A stretch of 64,000 nucleotides of DNA from positions 99,205 through 163,204 of the forward strand of contig NZ_FTNL01000005.1 of NCBI RefSeq assembly GCF_900156395.1, read 5' to 3'. This DNA comes from Fluoribacter gormanii. GTDB lineage: Bacteria; Pseudomonadota; Gammaproteobacteria; Legionellales; Legionellaceae. This document shows positions 51,955 through 61,170 of the stretch, piece after piece (position 1 is the first letter of the stretch; each line of letters opens with the position of its first letter). A program made the position numbers and the translations under genes. Below the pieces are notes generated by a model that worked only from the letters and a program-made list of their open reading frames with translations, searched no databases and had not been told where the DNA came from.

Positions 51955-53305
51955 GCTCGGTATCCCGTTGAGTCTTGGCATTAAAATATTTAGCAATCAG
52001 TTCTTGTTTCATAAGTAATTCATTTTCATGAAAACACTCCACAAGCGTTTGCCAGCATAAATCTAATGCTTTTTCTAAAGGAATAGACACTTTAATGTCC
52101 ATAAATCGTTCACGAAACAAACGACCAAATTTAAGTAACCGTTCATCAAATTCAGAAATTTCAAAAGCCATTGCTTGTTTTTGCTCCGCTTCACAGGCAG
52201 CCGAAAAAAAGCGAATCATCGTATTCATAATTTGACCGTGATCATCACGAGTCTGTTTGCCAATCACATGTTGTTTGAGTCGGGATAGTGAACCAAATGG
52301 ATCAATGGAACCTGAGTGCAAATAAAGCTGTCCTTCGGTAATGTACCCGGTATTATCAGGAACAGGATGAGTAATATCATTACCTGGCATCGTAGTTACC
52401 GAGAGAATAGTAACGGAGCCGGCACCTTGGAAGTCACAAGCCTTTTCATATCGTCTTGCTAATTGAGAATAAAGATCGCCCATATACCCTCTGTTTGATG
52501 GCACACGTTCCATGGCAATACCCACTTCTTTTAATGCATCAGCAAACGCTGTCATATCGGTTAGTAACACTAACACCCGTTTGCCTTCTTCAATAGCCAT
52601 TTTTTCAGCGACAGCCAATGACATATCCGGAATAAGCAACCGTTCCAAAATAGAATCAGAAGCCTGATTCACAAACATGATCGTCCGGGCGATTGAACCA
52701 TGATCTTCAAAGGTTTTGCGAAATGCATAATAGTCATCAAACAATAACCCCATTCCACCAAACACAATCACGTCTGCCTCTGCTTGAGTTGCAATTTTTG
52801 CCAATAATTCATTGTAGGGTTCGCCTGCGATTGAAAATATAGGAATTTTTTGACTTTCAACCAAACAATTAAAAACATCAATCATCGGAATATTGGTGCG
52901 GATCATTTTGGAAGCCAGCGTTCGTCGTGTAGGATTTACAGTAGCTGTTCGAATAGGTGTCGTATCGTCTTGTTCTAGATTAGGACCACCATCAATGGGT
53001 TGACCAACTCCATTAAACACACGTCCCAGAATGTTTGGGGAATAACTTACCCGCATCGGATGGCCAAGAAAGGTAACCGAGGCGTTTGTTGATAACCCTT
53101 TGGTGCTTCCGTACACCTGCAGGGTAACGATCTCGTCTTCTAAATGGGTAATTTGCGCAAGTAATACCCCTTTTGAGGTATGGATCAAAGCTAAATCATC
53201 GAGTCTTGGAACTGAAATTGCTCTCATATCATGAGCGTATGGGACAACAATTTTCAGTATATCCCCAGTAATTTCATGAACATTTTTATAGTGAATATTG
53301 CTCAT
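51932..53305 (-). CDS. V-type ATPase regulatory subunit B
   Basis: 457 residues. It has the non-catalytic signature SIAGEPYNELLAKIATQA in place of a P-loop, GRVFNGVGQPIDGGP, DMTAFADALKEV and the SNRGYMGDLYSQLARRYEKA segment. It builds the A3B3 headpiece with subunit A but contributes only structural residues at the ATP site. It overlaps the phosphate acyltransferase gene by 20 bases, implying coupled translation. Confidence 0.95.
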   Translation of the reverse strand: MSNIHYKNVHEITGDILKIVVPYAHDMRAISVPRLDDLALIHTSKGVLLAQITHLEDEIVTLQVYGSTKGLSTNASVTFLGHPMRVSYSPNILGRVFNGVGQPIDGGPNLEQDDTTPIRTATVNPTRRTLASKMIRTNIPMIDVFNCLVESQKIPIFSIAGEPYNELLAKIATQAEADVIVFGGMGLLFDDYYAFRKTFEDHGSIARTIMFVNQASDSILERLLIPDMSLAVAEKMAIEEGKRVLVLLTDMTAFADALKEVGIAMERVPSNRGYMGDLYSQLARRYEKACDFQGAGSVTILSVTTMPGNDITHPVPDNTGYITEGQLYLHSGSIDPFGSLSRLKQHVIGKQTRDDHGQIMNTMIRFFSAACEAEQKQAMAFEISEFDERLLKFGRLFRERFMDIKVSIPLEKALDLCWQTLVECFHENELLMKQELIAKYFNAKTQRDTEHGANQTQ

Positions 53306-54248
53306 TATACTCCCTTGTTTTATTCGCGTTGGCCATCATAACGGCCACTGCACATGATGCAATCCGGGAACGAATATTGTCAGAACGACTGGTTAAGATA
53401 ATGGGTACAGCGGCGCCTAAAATGATACCCGCAGACAGTGCATCAGCAATCAATACCATTTGCTTGGCTAAAATATTACCGGCTTCTAAATTGGGTACAA
53501 CAAAAACATCAACATCACCAATTACGGTGGATTTGATATTTTTAGTTTGGGCCGCATGGAGGCTGAATACATTATCATAAGCAAATGGACCATCGACAAT
53601 TGCTCCGGTAATTTGTTCACGTTCAGCCATTTTTGCCAAGCATGCCGCATCTGTTGTCGATGTCATCTCGGGATGCACGGTTTCTACGGCGGATAAAAGC
53701 GCTACTTTCGGTACTCTTTCTTTGTTAAATGCATGAAACAGATCGACTGCATTCTGAATGATGTCTTTCTTAGCCATCAAGTCAGGGGCGATATTAATTG
53801 CTGCATCAGTAACGATAAATGGCTTATGATATTTTTCTATCGCCATAATAAATGCATGACTGATGCGACGACGAGTTCGTAATCCATTTTCTTTCTTAAT
53901 AACCGCATGCATCAATTCATCTGTATGCAAACTCCCTTTCATTAAAGCCGCAACCTTTCTCTCTCGCGCCAGTCGCACAGCTTTCTCAGCAGCCGCCTGA
54001 GGCTCTGCAATATCAATCAAATCATAATCGCCAATATCTGCTTTTATGCCTTTTGCAATATCTTGAATTTTTGATTTAGGCCCAATAAAAACCGGGTCAA
54101 TTAACCCCAAATGATGGGCTTCGATTGCGCCTTCAAGGGAATCCTCACTGCAAGGAAATACCACAGCTACCTTGATCTTTGGTAAAGACTGACATTTTTG
54201 TAGAAAATTTTTTGTTAATTTATCCAAATCAAGTCTTTTGTGATCCAT
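53286..54248 (-). CDS. Phosphate acetyl/butyryltransferase family enzyme
   Basis: 320 residues of the PTA_PTB fold. Family blocks include PCSEDSLEGAIEAHHLGLIDPVFIGP near the start, the AALMKGSLHTDELM segment, HAFIM, ITGAIVDGPFAYDN and the C-terminal SAGIILGAAVPIILTSRSD. These enzymes interconvert acyl-CoA and acyl-phosphate. The acyl chain (acetyl or butyryl) cannot be read; no acetate or butyrate kinase gene is in the window. The overlap with the PHB depolymerase gene (20 bases) and with V-ATPase B ties the three functions in one operon. Confidence 0.8.
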   Translation of the reverse strand: MDHKRLDLDKLTKNFLQKCQSLPKIKVAVVFPCSEDSLEGAIEAHHLGLIDPVFIGPKSKIQDIAKGIKADIGDYDLIDIAEPQAAAEKAVRLARERKVAALMKGSLHTDELMHAVIKKENGLRTRRRISHAFIMAIEKYHKPFIVTDAAINIAPDLMAKKDIIQNAVDLFHAFNKERVPKVALLSAVETVHPEMTSTTDAACLAKMAEREQITGAIVDGPFAYDNVFSLHAAQTKNIKSTVIGDVDVFVVPNLEAGNILAKQMVLIADALSAGIILGAAVPIILTSRSDNIRSRIASCAVAVMMANANKTREYNEQYSL

Positions 54249-55590
54249 GTCTTAATCCATCCTTTTTCACCAAAACACCCTGTTTTTGGATAAAAGTATT
54301 TATTTCTGGAATGATGGTCTTTCGAAACTTGCTGCCATTGAACAATCCGTAGTGTCCGACCCCTTTCGCGAGGTAATACTTTTTCTTACTTTCAGGAAGA
54401 TTTTTGCATAAACTAATGACTGATTTTGTTTGTCCTAGACCAGTAATATCATCGAGCTCACCCTCAATAATCAAAATCGAGGTATTTTTTATATCCTGTA
54501 AACGAATACTAGATCCTCTTGATTTGTATTGGCCTTTAGCAAGCAACTGCTCTTGAAAAACAGTATTGATTGTTTGCATGTAGAATTCAGCCGTCAAATC
54601 CATCGTAGAAAAGTATTCAAGATAAAAGCGTATCGTTTTAAATGCTTCTTCTCGTTTATTAACGGCATAATTATCAATAGCCGATTGCAACGATTCGATA
54701 TGACGTTGCCAGTTCATGCTCATGAAACCAGAAAGTTGCATAAACCCAGGGTAGACTAACCGCATTGCTCCTGGAAACCGACTTGGAACCATAGAAATGA
54801 CATTCTGTTGAAACCAATCATCACCTCTTGAAGCAGCAAGTTCATTTACCGCAGTTGGAGAATGACTTGTGTCGATAGGCCCACCCAATAAGATGGCGCA
54901 ACGAGGTAATTTAGGATCTTTAGCAGTTGACATCAACGCAAGGGCAGCCAATACAGGAACTGTAGGTTGGCATACCGCCATCACATTCAATTCAGGTCCC
55001 AAAAGCCTGAAATAGGAAATCATATATTCAATAAAATCATCTAAATCAAATGCTCCCTCTGACAAGGGAACATCACGTGCATTGTTCCAATCGGTAATAT
55101 ATACGTCATAGAATGGTAACAATGCTTGCACCGTATCGCGTAACAAAGTCGCATGATGACCCGACATCGGAGCAACAAGAAGCATTGGGGGAAATGCATT
55201 ATCTTCTAATCCCTTTTTCTTAAATCGCAATAAATTACAAAAACTTTTACTGTCAACCAGTTCCTCCACAACATCGTAATATTCATTGCCTAATTTTATA
55301 TCCTTAATATCGAATCTCGGCTTCTCATAAATATCCGTAACCATATGAAAAACATAAAAATAGCCAGTTAACTCTCTAAAATATTTAATTGACGAATACA
55401 TGGCCGATTCACATAACTCTTTTTGCATGTCAGAAAGAAATGGCAGATTAATCGGTAAATCCATGGTATCCGCAATACGTCGAAACCGTTTGGAAAGCAT
55501 AAGACAATAATCTGAGTAGGGCTGGAGCGACCTCATTGTCAAATCATACCAGTTGTACAAAGAACGACTATCAATCGGGTTGTGCAACAT
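54229..55590 (-). CDS. phaZ: Intracellular polyhydroxyalkanoate depolymerase, PhaZ family
   Basis: 453 residues from the ATG at 55588-55590, with AAGGA 7 bases upstream; an ATG nine codons earlier lacks this. It is an alpha/beta hydrolase with Cys as nucleophile: AVCQPTVPVLAAL (Cys207) in place of a Gly-x-Ser-x-Gly elbow, as in Ralstonia-type PhaZ. The Asp and His partners lie in GELDDITG and GVGHYGLFNG. It would mobilise polyhydroxybutyrate granules. It heads the operon of nine overlapping genes that ends with V-ATPase subunit A. Confidence 0.85.
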   Translation of the reverse strand: MLHNPIDSRSLYNWYDLTMRSLQPYSDYCLMLSKRFRRIADTMDLPINLPFLSDMQKELCESAMYSSIKYFRELTGYFYVFHMVTDIYEKPRFDIKDIKLGNEYYDVVEELVDSKSFCNLLRFKKKGLEDNAFPPMLLVAPMSGHHATLLRDTVQALLPFYDVYITDWNNARDVPLSEGAFDLDDFIEYMISYFRLLGPELNVMAVCQPTVPVLAALALMSTAKDPKLPRCAILLGGPIDTSHSPTAVNELAASRGDDWFQQNVISMVPSRFPGAMRLVYPGFMQLSGFMSMNWQRHIESLQSAIDNYAVNKREEAFKTIRFYLEYFSTMDLTAEFYMQTINTVFQEQLLAKGQYKSRGSSIRLQDIKNTSILIIEGELDDITGLGQTKSVISLCKNLPESKKKYYLAKGVGHYGLFNGSKFRKTIIPEINTFIQKQGVLVKKDGLRHGSQKT

Positions 55591-55861
55591 AGAACTATCC
55601 TTAATCTTATGCAGCATTGATGTTGAAATTGGCTATTGAAAAAAGTATAGATCATTTTGTTTTTTATTGTATCCATTTGGCTAATTTTTAAAAATTTCGC
55701 TTCATTTATTGAAACAATAAGTCTTCCCTATTTTAAACAAAATAGCGCCAGCATGTGTCTAGCCAAGCTCATGACGCAAAACAAGCTGATTGATTTTCGA
55801 TCTTAAAGATCAAATATTGTCTAAAATTACTTATAAGACGTATTCTTTAGGTTGAAATGTT

Positions 55862-57232
55862 ATGAGTGATGCCAGAAAAATATTTAAGGGCAAATATGGA
55901 GAATATGAAAAAGGAACCATGCATGTACAAGAAGGAGGTACTGTACCGAAAATACTCAGAAAGGTGAAGCGCAGTGAAAACGATGATAATGAAATTCATT
56001 TTATCGAAAAAATGGAGGATGGTGCTCGCGGAAGTGTCGTAAAAGAAAAAATTTGTCTTGATTTTTATGGACTCGCTGCCAAATCACCATCCTCTCGAAT
56101 CGGTTTACATCAACAAGACTACATGACCGATTTACTCTTTAAATACTTTAAAGCAAAAGGTTGGGAGCATGAGGAGATAGAAGAAATAAGTAGAGAATTT
56201 TTAGCAAACATGACCTATTATGGTTCAGCTCATAATAGACAATATGTTACTTTTTTAGGAAAAAAAATTGATCAATACAGCGATCTTGGCCATGAGTTTG
56301 TTGAATACATTCGCGAGCATGAAAGACCACCCGAGGTGGTGGTAAAAGATGGAAGAGAATACCCTTTAGACGGATTAATGAAAATTGCTGCGATGGCTAA
56401 AATACTTGGCGACCCTGATTGGTTGGGTGGTTCTGGTGGTAACTCCGGTTTTACGATAGAAGATGGGCGTGCAGAAGCAATTATTGTAGATAGCGGATTA
56501 GCATTATCAAGTGAACACCCTGATAAGTTTCTGAGTAAAGACATCCAGTTTGGGAATGCAATAGATTTTGAAATTAGGTTTGAAAGCCTAACAGAAAGAC
56601 AAAAAGACGAATATATAGGTACTCTGAATAAATTTATTTGTTGCGAAAATCAAGGGGCTTTAATTGAATATATAGTGAAGAGAAATGGCGCCTTTAATAC
56701 ACAAAAAGACGACTCAGGACATCCAATTATCTTATTGGATGATAAGGCGACAATAGATATTATTTCAAAAATTACTGAAAATCTTAATGTGTTGGCTCAA
56801 ACCTACAGTAACGAGTTGGAGCTTTATAGGAAAAAATACAATTTGCCTGAAACAGTACCTTTAACTGAATTTGCTATTGAGATTGCTGCACAAGAGGAGC
56901 AATTTACAGATACCGTAGAAAATGATGTTCTGATATCAGAGCAAACCGCAGAGGTAAAAAAATGTGAGAGTAATTACAGTTTTTTATTAAAAGCAGGACT
57001 TGCAGTTTCTGCAGGGCTTGTTATGTCATTGGTTGCTGGCTTTGCATTGAAAAAAGTAGCACAAGAAGATGTTCCCAATGATTATAAGTCATCATTAGGA
57101 ATTGGTTCCGCTCTCGCGTTAGGAGGATTTGGTTTGTATAAAGCTGCAAGCACGATAAAAAAGAGATTGAGTGATGCAAAAAACACTCAGGAGGAAGACC
57201 AAGAATTGAATCTGCGACAAGACATGAAATGA
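55862..57232 (+). CDS. Membrane-anchored protein with a possible kinase-like site, candidate effector
   Basis: 456 residues, no signal peptide. The segment ILGDPDWLGGSGGNSGF (181-197) followed by IIVDSGLAL (207-215) has the D...N...DxG layout of the catalytic and metal-binding loops of HipA-like or lipid-kinase-like folds; other required residues cannot be verified, so this is tentative. Two transmembrane helices lie near the C-terminus (about 374-396 and 406-426), with a hydrophilic tail after them. TTAGG before the ATG is a weak binding site. It is divergent from the PhaZ/V-ATPase operon. I do not know the family. Confidence 0.5.
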   Translation: MSDARKIFKGKYGEYEKGTMHVQEGGTVPKILRKVKRSENDDNEIHFIEKMEDGARGSVVKEKICLDFYGLAAKSPSSRIGLHQQDYMTDLLFKYFKAKGWEHEEIEEISREFLANMTYYGSAHNRQYVTFLGKKIDQYSDLGHEFVEYIREHERPPEVVVKDGREYPLDGLMKIAAMAKILGDPDWLGGSGGNSGFTIEDGRAEAIIVDSGLALSSEHPDKFLSKDIQFGNAIDFEIRFESLTERQKDEYIGTLNKFICCENQGALIEYIVKRNGAFNTQKDDSGHPIILLDDKATIDIISKITENLNVLAQTYSNELELYRKKYNLPETVPLTEFAIEIAAQEEQFTDTVENDVLISEQTAEVKKCESNYSFLLKAGLAVSAGLVMSLVAGFALKKVAQEDVPNDYKSSLGIGSALALGGFGLYKAASTIKKRLSDAKNTQEEDQELNLRQDMK

Positions 57233-57264
57233 TGATATCGGCTCACGAGTAAGGAAATATACGC

Positions 57265-58035
57265 ATGGACAGCACATTACTTGCAGGAAAAAAAGCATTA
57301 GTCATTGGCATTGCCAATGAAAGCTCCATTGCTTTTGGTTGTGCACGAGCACTAAATAGGGCGGGCGCTGATCTGGCAATCACTTATCTAAATGATAAAG
57401 CCAAACCATTTGTAGATAAAATTGCCAAAGATCTCAAACCATCTATTTATTCTCCGTGTGACGTGACTCAAGATCATGATTTAGATAATTTATTTTTACA
57501 AATAGATAAAAAATGGGGGCAAATCGACATCCTCATCCATTCAATTGCTTATGCACCCAAACAGGATTTGCAAAACCCTGTGCATGAATGCTCTAAAGAT
57601 GGCTTTCTCATGGCTATGGATATTTCCTGTCATTCGTTTATTCGTATGGCCAATCGAGCGAAACCATTGATGAATAATGGGGGCTCATTATTTGCCATGT
57701 CGTTTTATGGTGCGGAAAAAGTTGTCGAAAACTATAATCTCATGGGACCTGTTAAAGCGGCTTTGGAGGCTTCTGTGCGCTATATGGCTGTGGAACTGGG
57801 GCCCAAACAAATCCGTGTCATTGCACTTTCTCCGGGTCCGCTAAAAACCCGTGCGGCCTCAGGCCTTGAAAAATTTGATGATTTAATCCAGCAAACCAAA
57901 GAAAAATCACCGCTAAAATCATTAGTTGATATCGATGATGTAGGGGCAATGGTTGTTTTTCTTGCAAGCCAATATGGGAAAAACATTACAGGAGATGTCA
58001 TTTATATTGATAGCGGCTACCATATTATTGGTTAG
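57265..58035 (+). CDS. fabI: Enoyl-ACP reductase FabI
   Basis: 256 residues of the short-chain dehydrogenase fold. The FabI-specific cofactor loop is GIANESSIAFG (15-25), and the catalytic Tyr-x6-Lys is Y157NLMGPVK164, with Tyr148 before it, aligned with E. coli Tyr156, Lys163 and Tyr146. It reduces the enoyl group in the last step of each fatty acid elongation cycle, with NADH as usual donor. AAGGA is about 9 bases before the ATG. It converges with the RND pump gene 46 bases away. Confidence 0.92.
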   Translation: MDSTLLAGKKALVIGIANESSIAFGCARALNRAGADLAITYLNDKAKPFVDKIAKDLKPSIYSPCDVTQDHDLDNLFLQIDKKWGQIDILIHSIAYAPKQDLQNPVHECSKDGFLMAMDISCHSFIRMANRAKPLMNNGGSLFAMSFYGAEKVVENYNLMGPVKAALEASVRYMAVELGPKQIRVIALSPGPLKTRAASGLEKFDDLIQQTKEKSPLKSLVDIDDVGAMVVFLASQYGKNITGDVIYIDSGYHIIG

Positions 58036-58081
58036 GGTTTGATGAAAACCTGATGGTATTCAAGTCTGTTGTGTCTACTGT

Positions 58082-61000
58082 TTACGGTTCTTTTTTAGGA
58101 TTAACCCGATATAAAATACAATAAAAGACCGGAACTAAAAGCATGGTGAGTATTGTTCCTACCGTCAATCCAAACATGATAGTTACAGCCAGAGAACCCC
58201 AAAAAATATCTTGCAATAAAGGAATAACCCCCAATATGGTAGTCACTGCTGCATTGACTACCGGTGACAATCGGCTTAACCCCGCTGAGATGACTGCATC
58301 ATATGGTTTCATTCCGTTCGTGATATTTAAATTCACTTGGTCCAATAAAACCACTGAGTTTTTAATCATCATCCCCGACAAACTCATTGCCCCTAGTAAT
58401 GCAATAAAACCAAAAGGAACACCAGTAATAAGTAAACCAAACGTAATCCCAATCATCGCAAAAGGTATTACGGCAATAATAATCAGCGGTGGTCGATATG
58501 CATTAAAAAGCATGACAATAATCAATAAAATGATAACCACCGCGGGAAAAAGCCCTGGTTTGAGTGCATTTGCAGATTCGGTACTGCTTTTATATTCACC
58601 ATCCCATGTCAAAGTATAACCAGGAGGCAATTTAATTTTTGCAAACTGTGGCAAGATATCCTCTCGTAACGTGTTTGCCGTGACTTGATAAGGAGAACAT
58701 TGAACGGTAATTGCTCTTTTACGATCCCAACGCCAAATAATGGGGTCTGTCCAAGCAAGTTTAATGCCATTTACTACTTGTGAGACAGGAGTTGTTTTAG
58801 TGCTAAATTGCGAATTAACTTGTAGTAATGGCAAGTCAACTGCCGCAGTTTCTCTCTCATTTAAGGGCTGACGCAAGATAATCGGAATCAGATTGTCTTG
58901 TTCACGATAAAGACCCACCGTTACCCCATCACTGGCTCTTTGTAAAGCGTGTGCCAAATCAAGCCGTGAAATATTCGCCCAACGCGCACGTTCTTGTTGA
59001 TAATCAGGAACAATTTGCAACACCGGTTCCCGCCAATCGGTGCGCACATCAATCGCGTGTGGATTGTTCCTTAGTATTGCGACCGCCTGATCTGCAAGAT
59101 TGCGTAAAACAGCTGGGTTGGCATTCGCAGGACCACTAAATCGTGCAGCGATTTTCCAGTTATTAAATGCACCCACCGCGTATTTGCGAACTCGAACCAT
59201 AGATTGTGGATAATTTTTATTATTCCATGAGGGTAACGTAGCGACTATGCGATCAACATCCTGTAAGCTCTTCATATTTACAATTAACTGAGCATATGAG
59301 GAATAAGGAAACTCTGACTCCACTGGTAAATAAAAACGAGGTGGGCCTTGACCAACAAATGTGCTCACACTCGTAACACCTGGATCAGTCAACAACTTTT
59401 TCTCAAGTTTTTCAAGATCTTCAGATACAACCTCGATGCGAGTTCCTTCCGGTGCCCAATAATCAATCATTACTTGCAATCGAGAAGAATCAGGAAAATA
59501 GATGATTGGAACATAGCGAAAATCAATAATAGAAAGCACGAGCAGCCCACACATCATTAGGGAAAAAAATAGGCGATAGCGAACTACTGCTTCCAATATA
59601 AACTTATATCCTTTATAAAACCGGCTTGTATAGGCATTCCCCTCACCGGCTAATTGCCTTGGAGCAGGCATAAATAAAATACACAAAAGAGGCGTGGCTG
59701 TTTGGGAAAATACCCAGCTTAAAGTAAGCGAAACTGCAATTACAGTAAACAGACTTCCTGCATATTCCCCAGTATCATACGTCGATGCAAAAATAGGAAA
59801 AAAGGCCATGGATGCAACAATGGTTGCTCCAAGCAGTGGCCAAGCAGAGATATTTGCGGCTTCTACCGCAGCTTCTTGCCGTGTCATGCCTTGCTGCAAA
59901 CGAGTAATAAATCCATCAACTACCACAATTGCATTATCAACCATCATCCCCATAGCAATAATCAATGCGCCTAAAGAAACACGTTGCAGATCAATGTGCA
60001 ACACGTCCATCACGATGAATGTTCCTAAAATTGCCAAAATTAGACCGGACACTCCAATGATCATGCCGGCCCTAATCCCCATGGTGAATGCTAAAACCAG
60101 TAATACAATGACGACAGCTTCAACTAAATTGATGAGAAATGCATTAATAGACTCAGCAACGATATCAGATTGCCATGAAATTTTATGTATTTCGATTCCT
60201 CGAGGGAGTTTTTCCTGAAGCTCATTAAGCCGCCTATCTACATCTTGCCCTACTTTAACTGCATTGACGCCCGGCAATGGCGCTAATGCAATTCCAATTG
60301 CCGGGTAGCCTGAATAGCGCATCAATTTATCTGGAGGATCGATATAACCTTCTTTAACCTGGGCAAAATCACGAATTCTGATGATTTCTTCGTTCTTTTG
60401 AGATTTATTATCTAATTTAAACTTTGGAATAATTGCTAAATCGCCTATGGCTTCCGCTGCATTAAACTCACCTGTTGGTGCAATACGCAAACGTTGTAGT
60501 TGATAATTTACATGGCCGGCATCAACAACCTGATTTTGTAATTTTAATGTGCGCTCCAAATCATCTAAAGTCACCTCTAATTGAGAAAGCTGTGTATTTG
60601 AAATATTCAAATAAATTCTTTTTTGTTGAGCTCCCCATAAATCAACACGAGCAACACCAGGAACAATGCTAAGCTCCTTTTGAATTTCTTTCGTATAGTT
60701 TTCAAGCTCACCATAACTGAATCCATCTGAAGTCACGGCCAGAAGAAAACCAAATACATAACCGAAATCATCTCCTACTACGGGTTTGTCTACTCCGGGA
60801 GGTAAACTGCTTTCAATATCCTCTACTTTCTTGCGTAAATTGTCCCAAACTTGCGGTAAACGATCTGACCAATATTCGTTTTTAATATTGACTTTAATAA
60901 TTGAAAGACCTGCTCTGGAAATGGAAGATATATCTTTCACCTCCGACATTTCTTGGATTTTTTTCTCAATCCGATCTGTGACCTCTAATTCAACTTGTTC

Positions 61001-61168
61001 TGCACTAGCTCCCGGATAATGCGTGGTAATTGTCGCCGTTTTAACCGTAAATTCAGGATCTTCCAACCGTCCCAGCTGGAAGAAACACAGCGATCCTGCA
61101 ACAAGGAACAATATGAGGATAAATGAGGTTACTGTTTTATTTTTAATTGCATAGTCCGCTAAAGCCAT
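58082..61168 (-). CDS. RND-family efflux pump inner-membrane protein
   Basis: 1028 residues with the RND layout: N-terminal helix, large periplasmic loop, helices 2-6, second loop, helices 8-12. The proton-relay segments are ALIIAMGMMVDNAIVVVDG (Asp near 410) and SLSGMMIKNSVVLLDQV (Lys near 937). The Asp pair of AcrB is Asp-Asn here, as in many HAE2-like and other efflux subfamilies. It probably exports hydrophobic compounds. It starts 2 bases after the adaptor gene stop; no outer-membrane channel gene follows, so it would use one encoded elsewhere. Confidence 0.92.
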   Translation of the reverse strand: MALADYAIKNKTVTSFILILFLVAGSLCFFQLGRLEDPEFTVKTATITTHYPGASAEQVELEVTDRIEKKIQEMSEVKDISSISRAGLSIIKVNIKNEYWSDRLPQVWDNLRKKVEDIESSLPPGVDKPVVGDDFGYVFGFLLAVTSDGFSYGELENYTKEIQKELSIVPGVARVDLWGAQQKRIYLNISNTQLSQLEVTLDDLERTLKLQNQVVDAGHVNYQLQRLRIAPTGEFNAAEAIGDLAIIPKFKLDNKSQKNEEIIRIRDFAQVKEGYIDPPDKLMRYSGYPAIGIALAPLPGVNAVKVGQDVDRRLNELQEKLPRGIEIHKISWQSDIVAESINAFLINLVEAVVIVLLVLAFTMGIRAGMIIGVSGLILAILGTFIVMDVLHIDLQRVSLGALIIAMGMMVDNAIVVVDGFITRLQQGMTRQEAAVEAANISAWPLLGATIVASMAFFPIFASTYDTGEYAGSLFTVIAVSLTLSWVFSQTATPLLCILFMPAPRQLAGEGNAYTSRFYKGYKFILEAVVRYRLFFSLMMCGLLVLSIIDFRYVPIIYFPDSSRLQVMIDYWAPEGTRIEVVSEDLEKLEKKLLTDPGVTSVSTFVGQGPPRFYLPVESEFPYSSYAQLIVNMKSLQDVDRIVATLPSWNNKNYPQSMVRVRKYAVGAFNNWKIAARFSGPANANPAVLRNLADQAVAILRNNPHAIDVRTDWREPVLQIVPDYQQERARWANISRLDLAHALQRASDGVTVGLYREQDNLIPIILRQPLNERETAAVDLPLLQVNSQFSTKTTPVSQVVNGIKLAWTDPIIWRWDRKRAITVQCSPYQVTANTLREDILPQFAKIKLPPGYTLTWDGEYKSSTESANALKPGLFPAVVIILLIIVMLFNAYRPPLIIIAVIPFAMIGITFGLLITGVPFGFIALLGAMSLSGMMIKNSVVLLDQVNLNITNGMKPYDAVISAGLSRLSPVVNAAVTTILGVIPLLQDIFWGSLAVTIMFGLTVGTILTMLLVPVFYCILYRVNPKKEP

Positions 61169-61170
61169 AG

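Noticed and set aside
58143..58619. 158-codon plus-strand frame opposite the RND pump gene
   Set aside because: It lies antisense to a strongly conserved RND coding region and has the composition of an antisense shadow; the same holds for 59694-60218.
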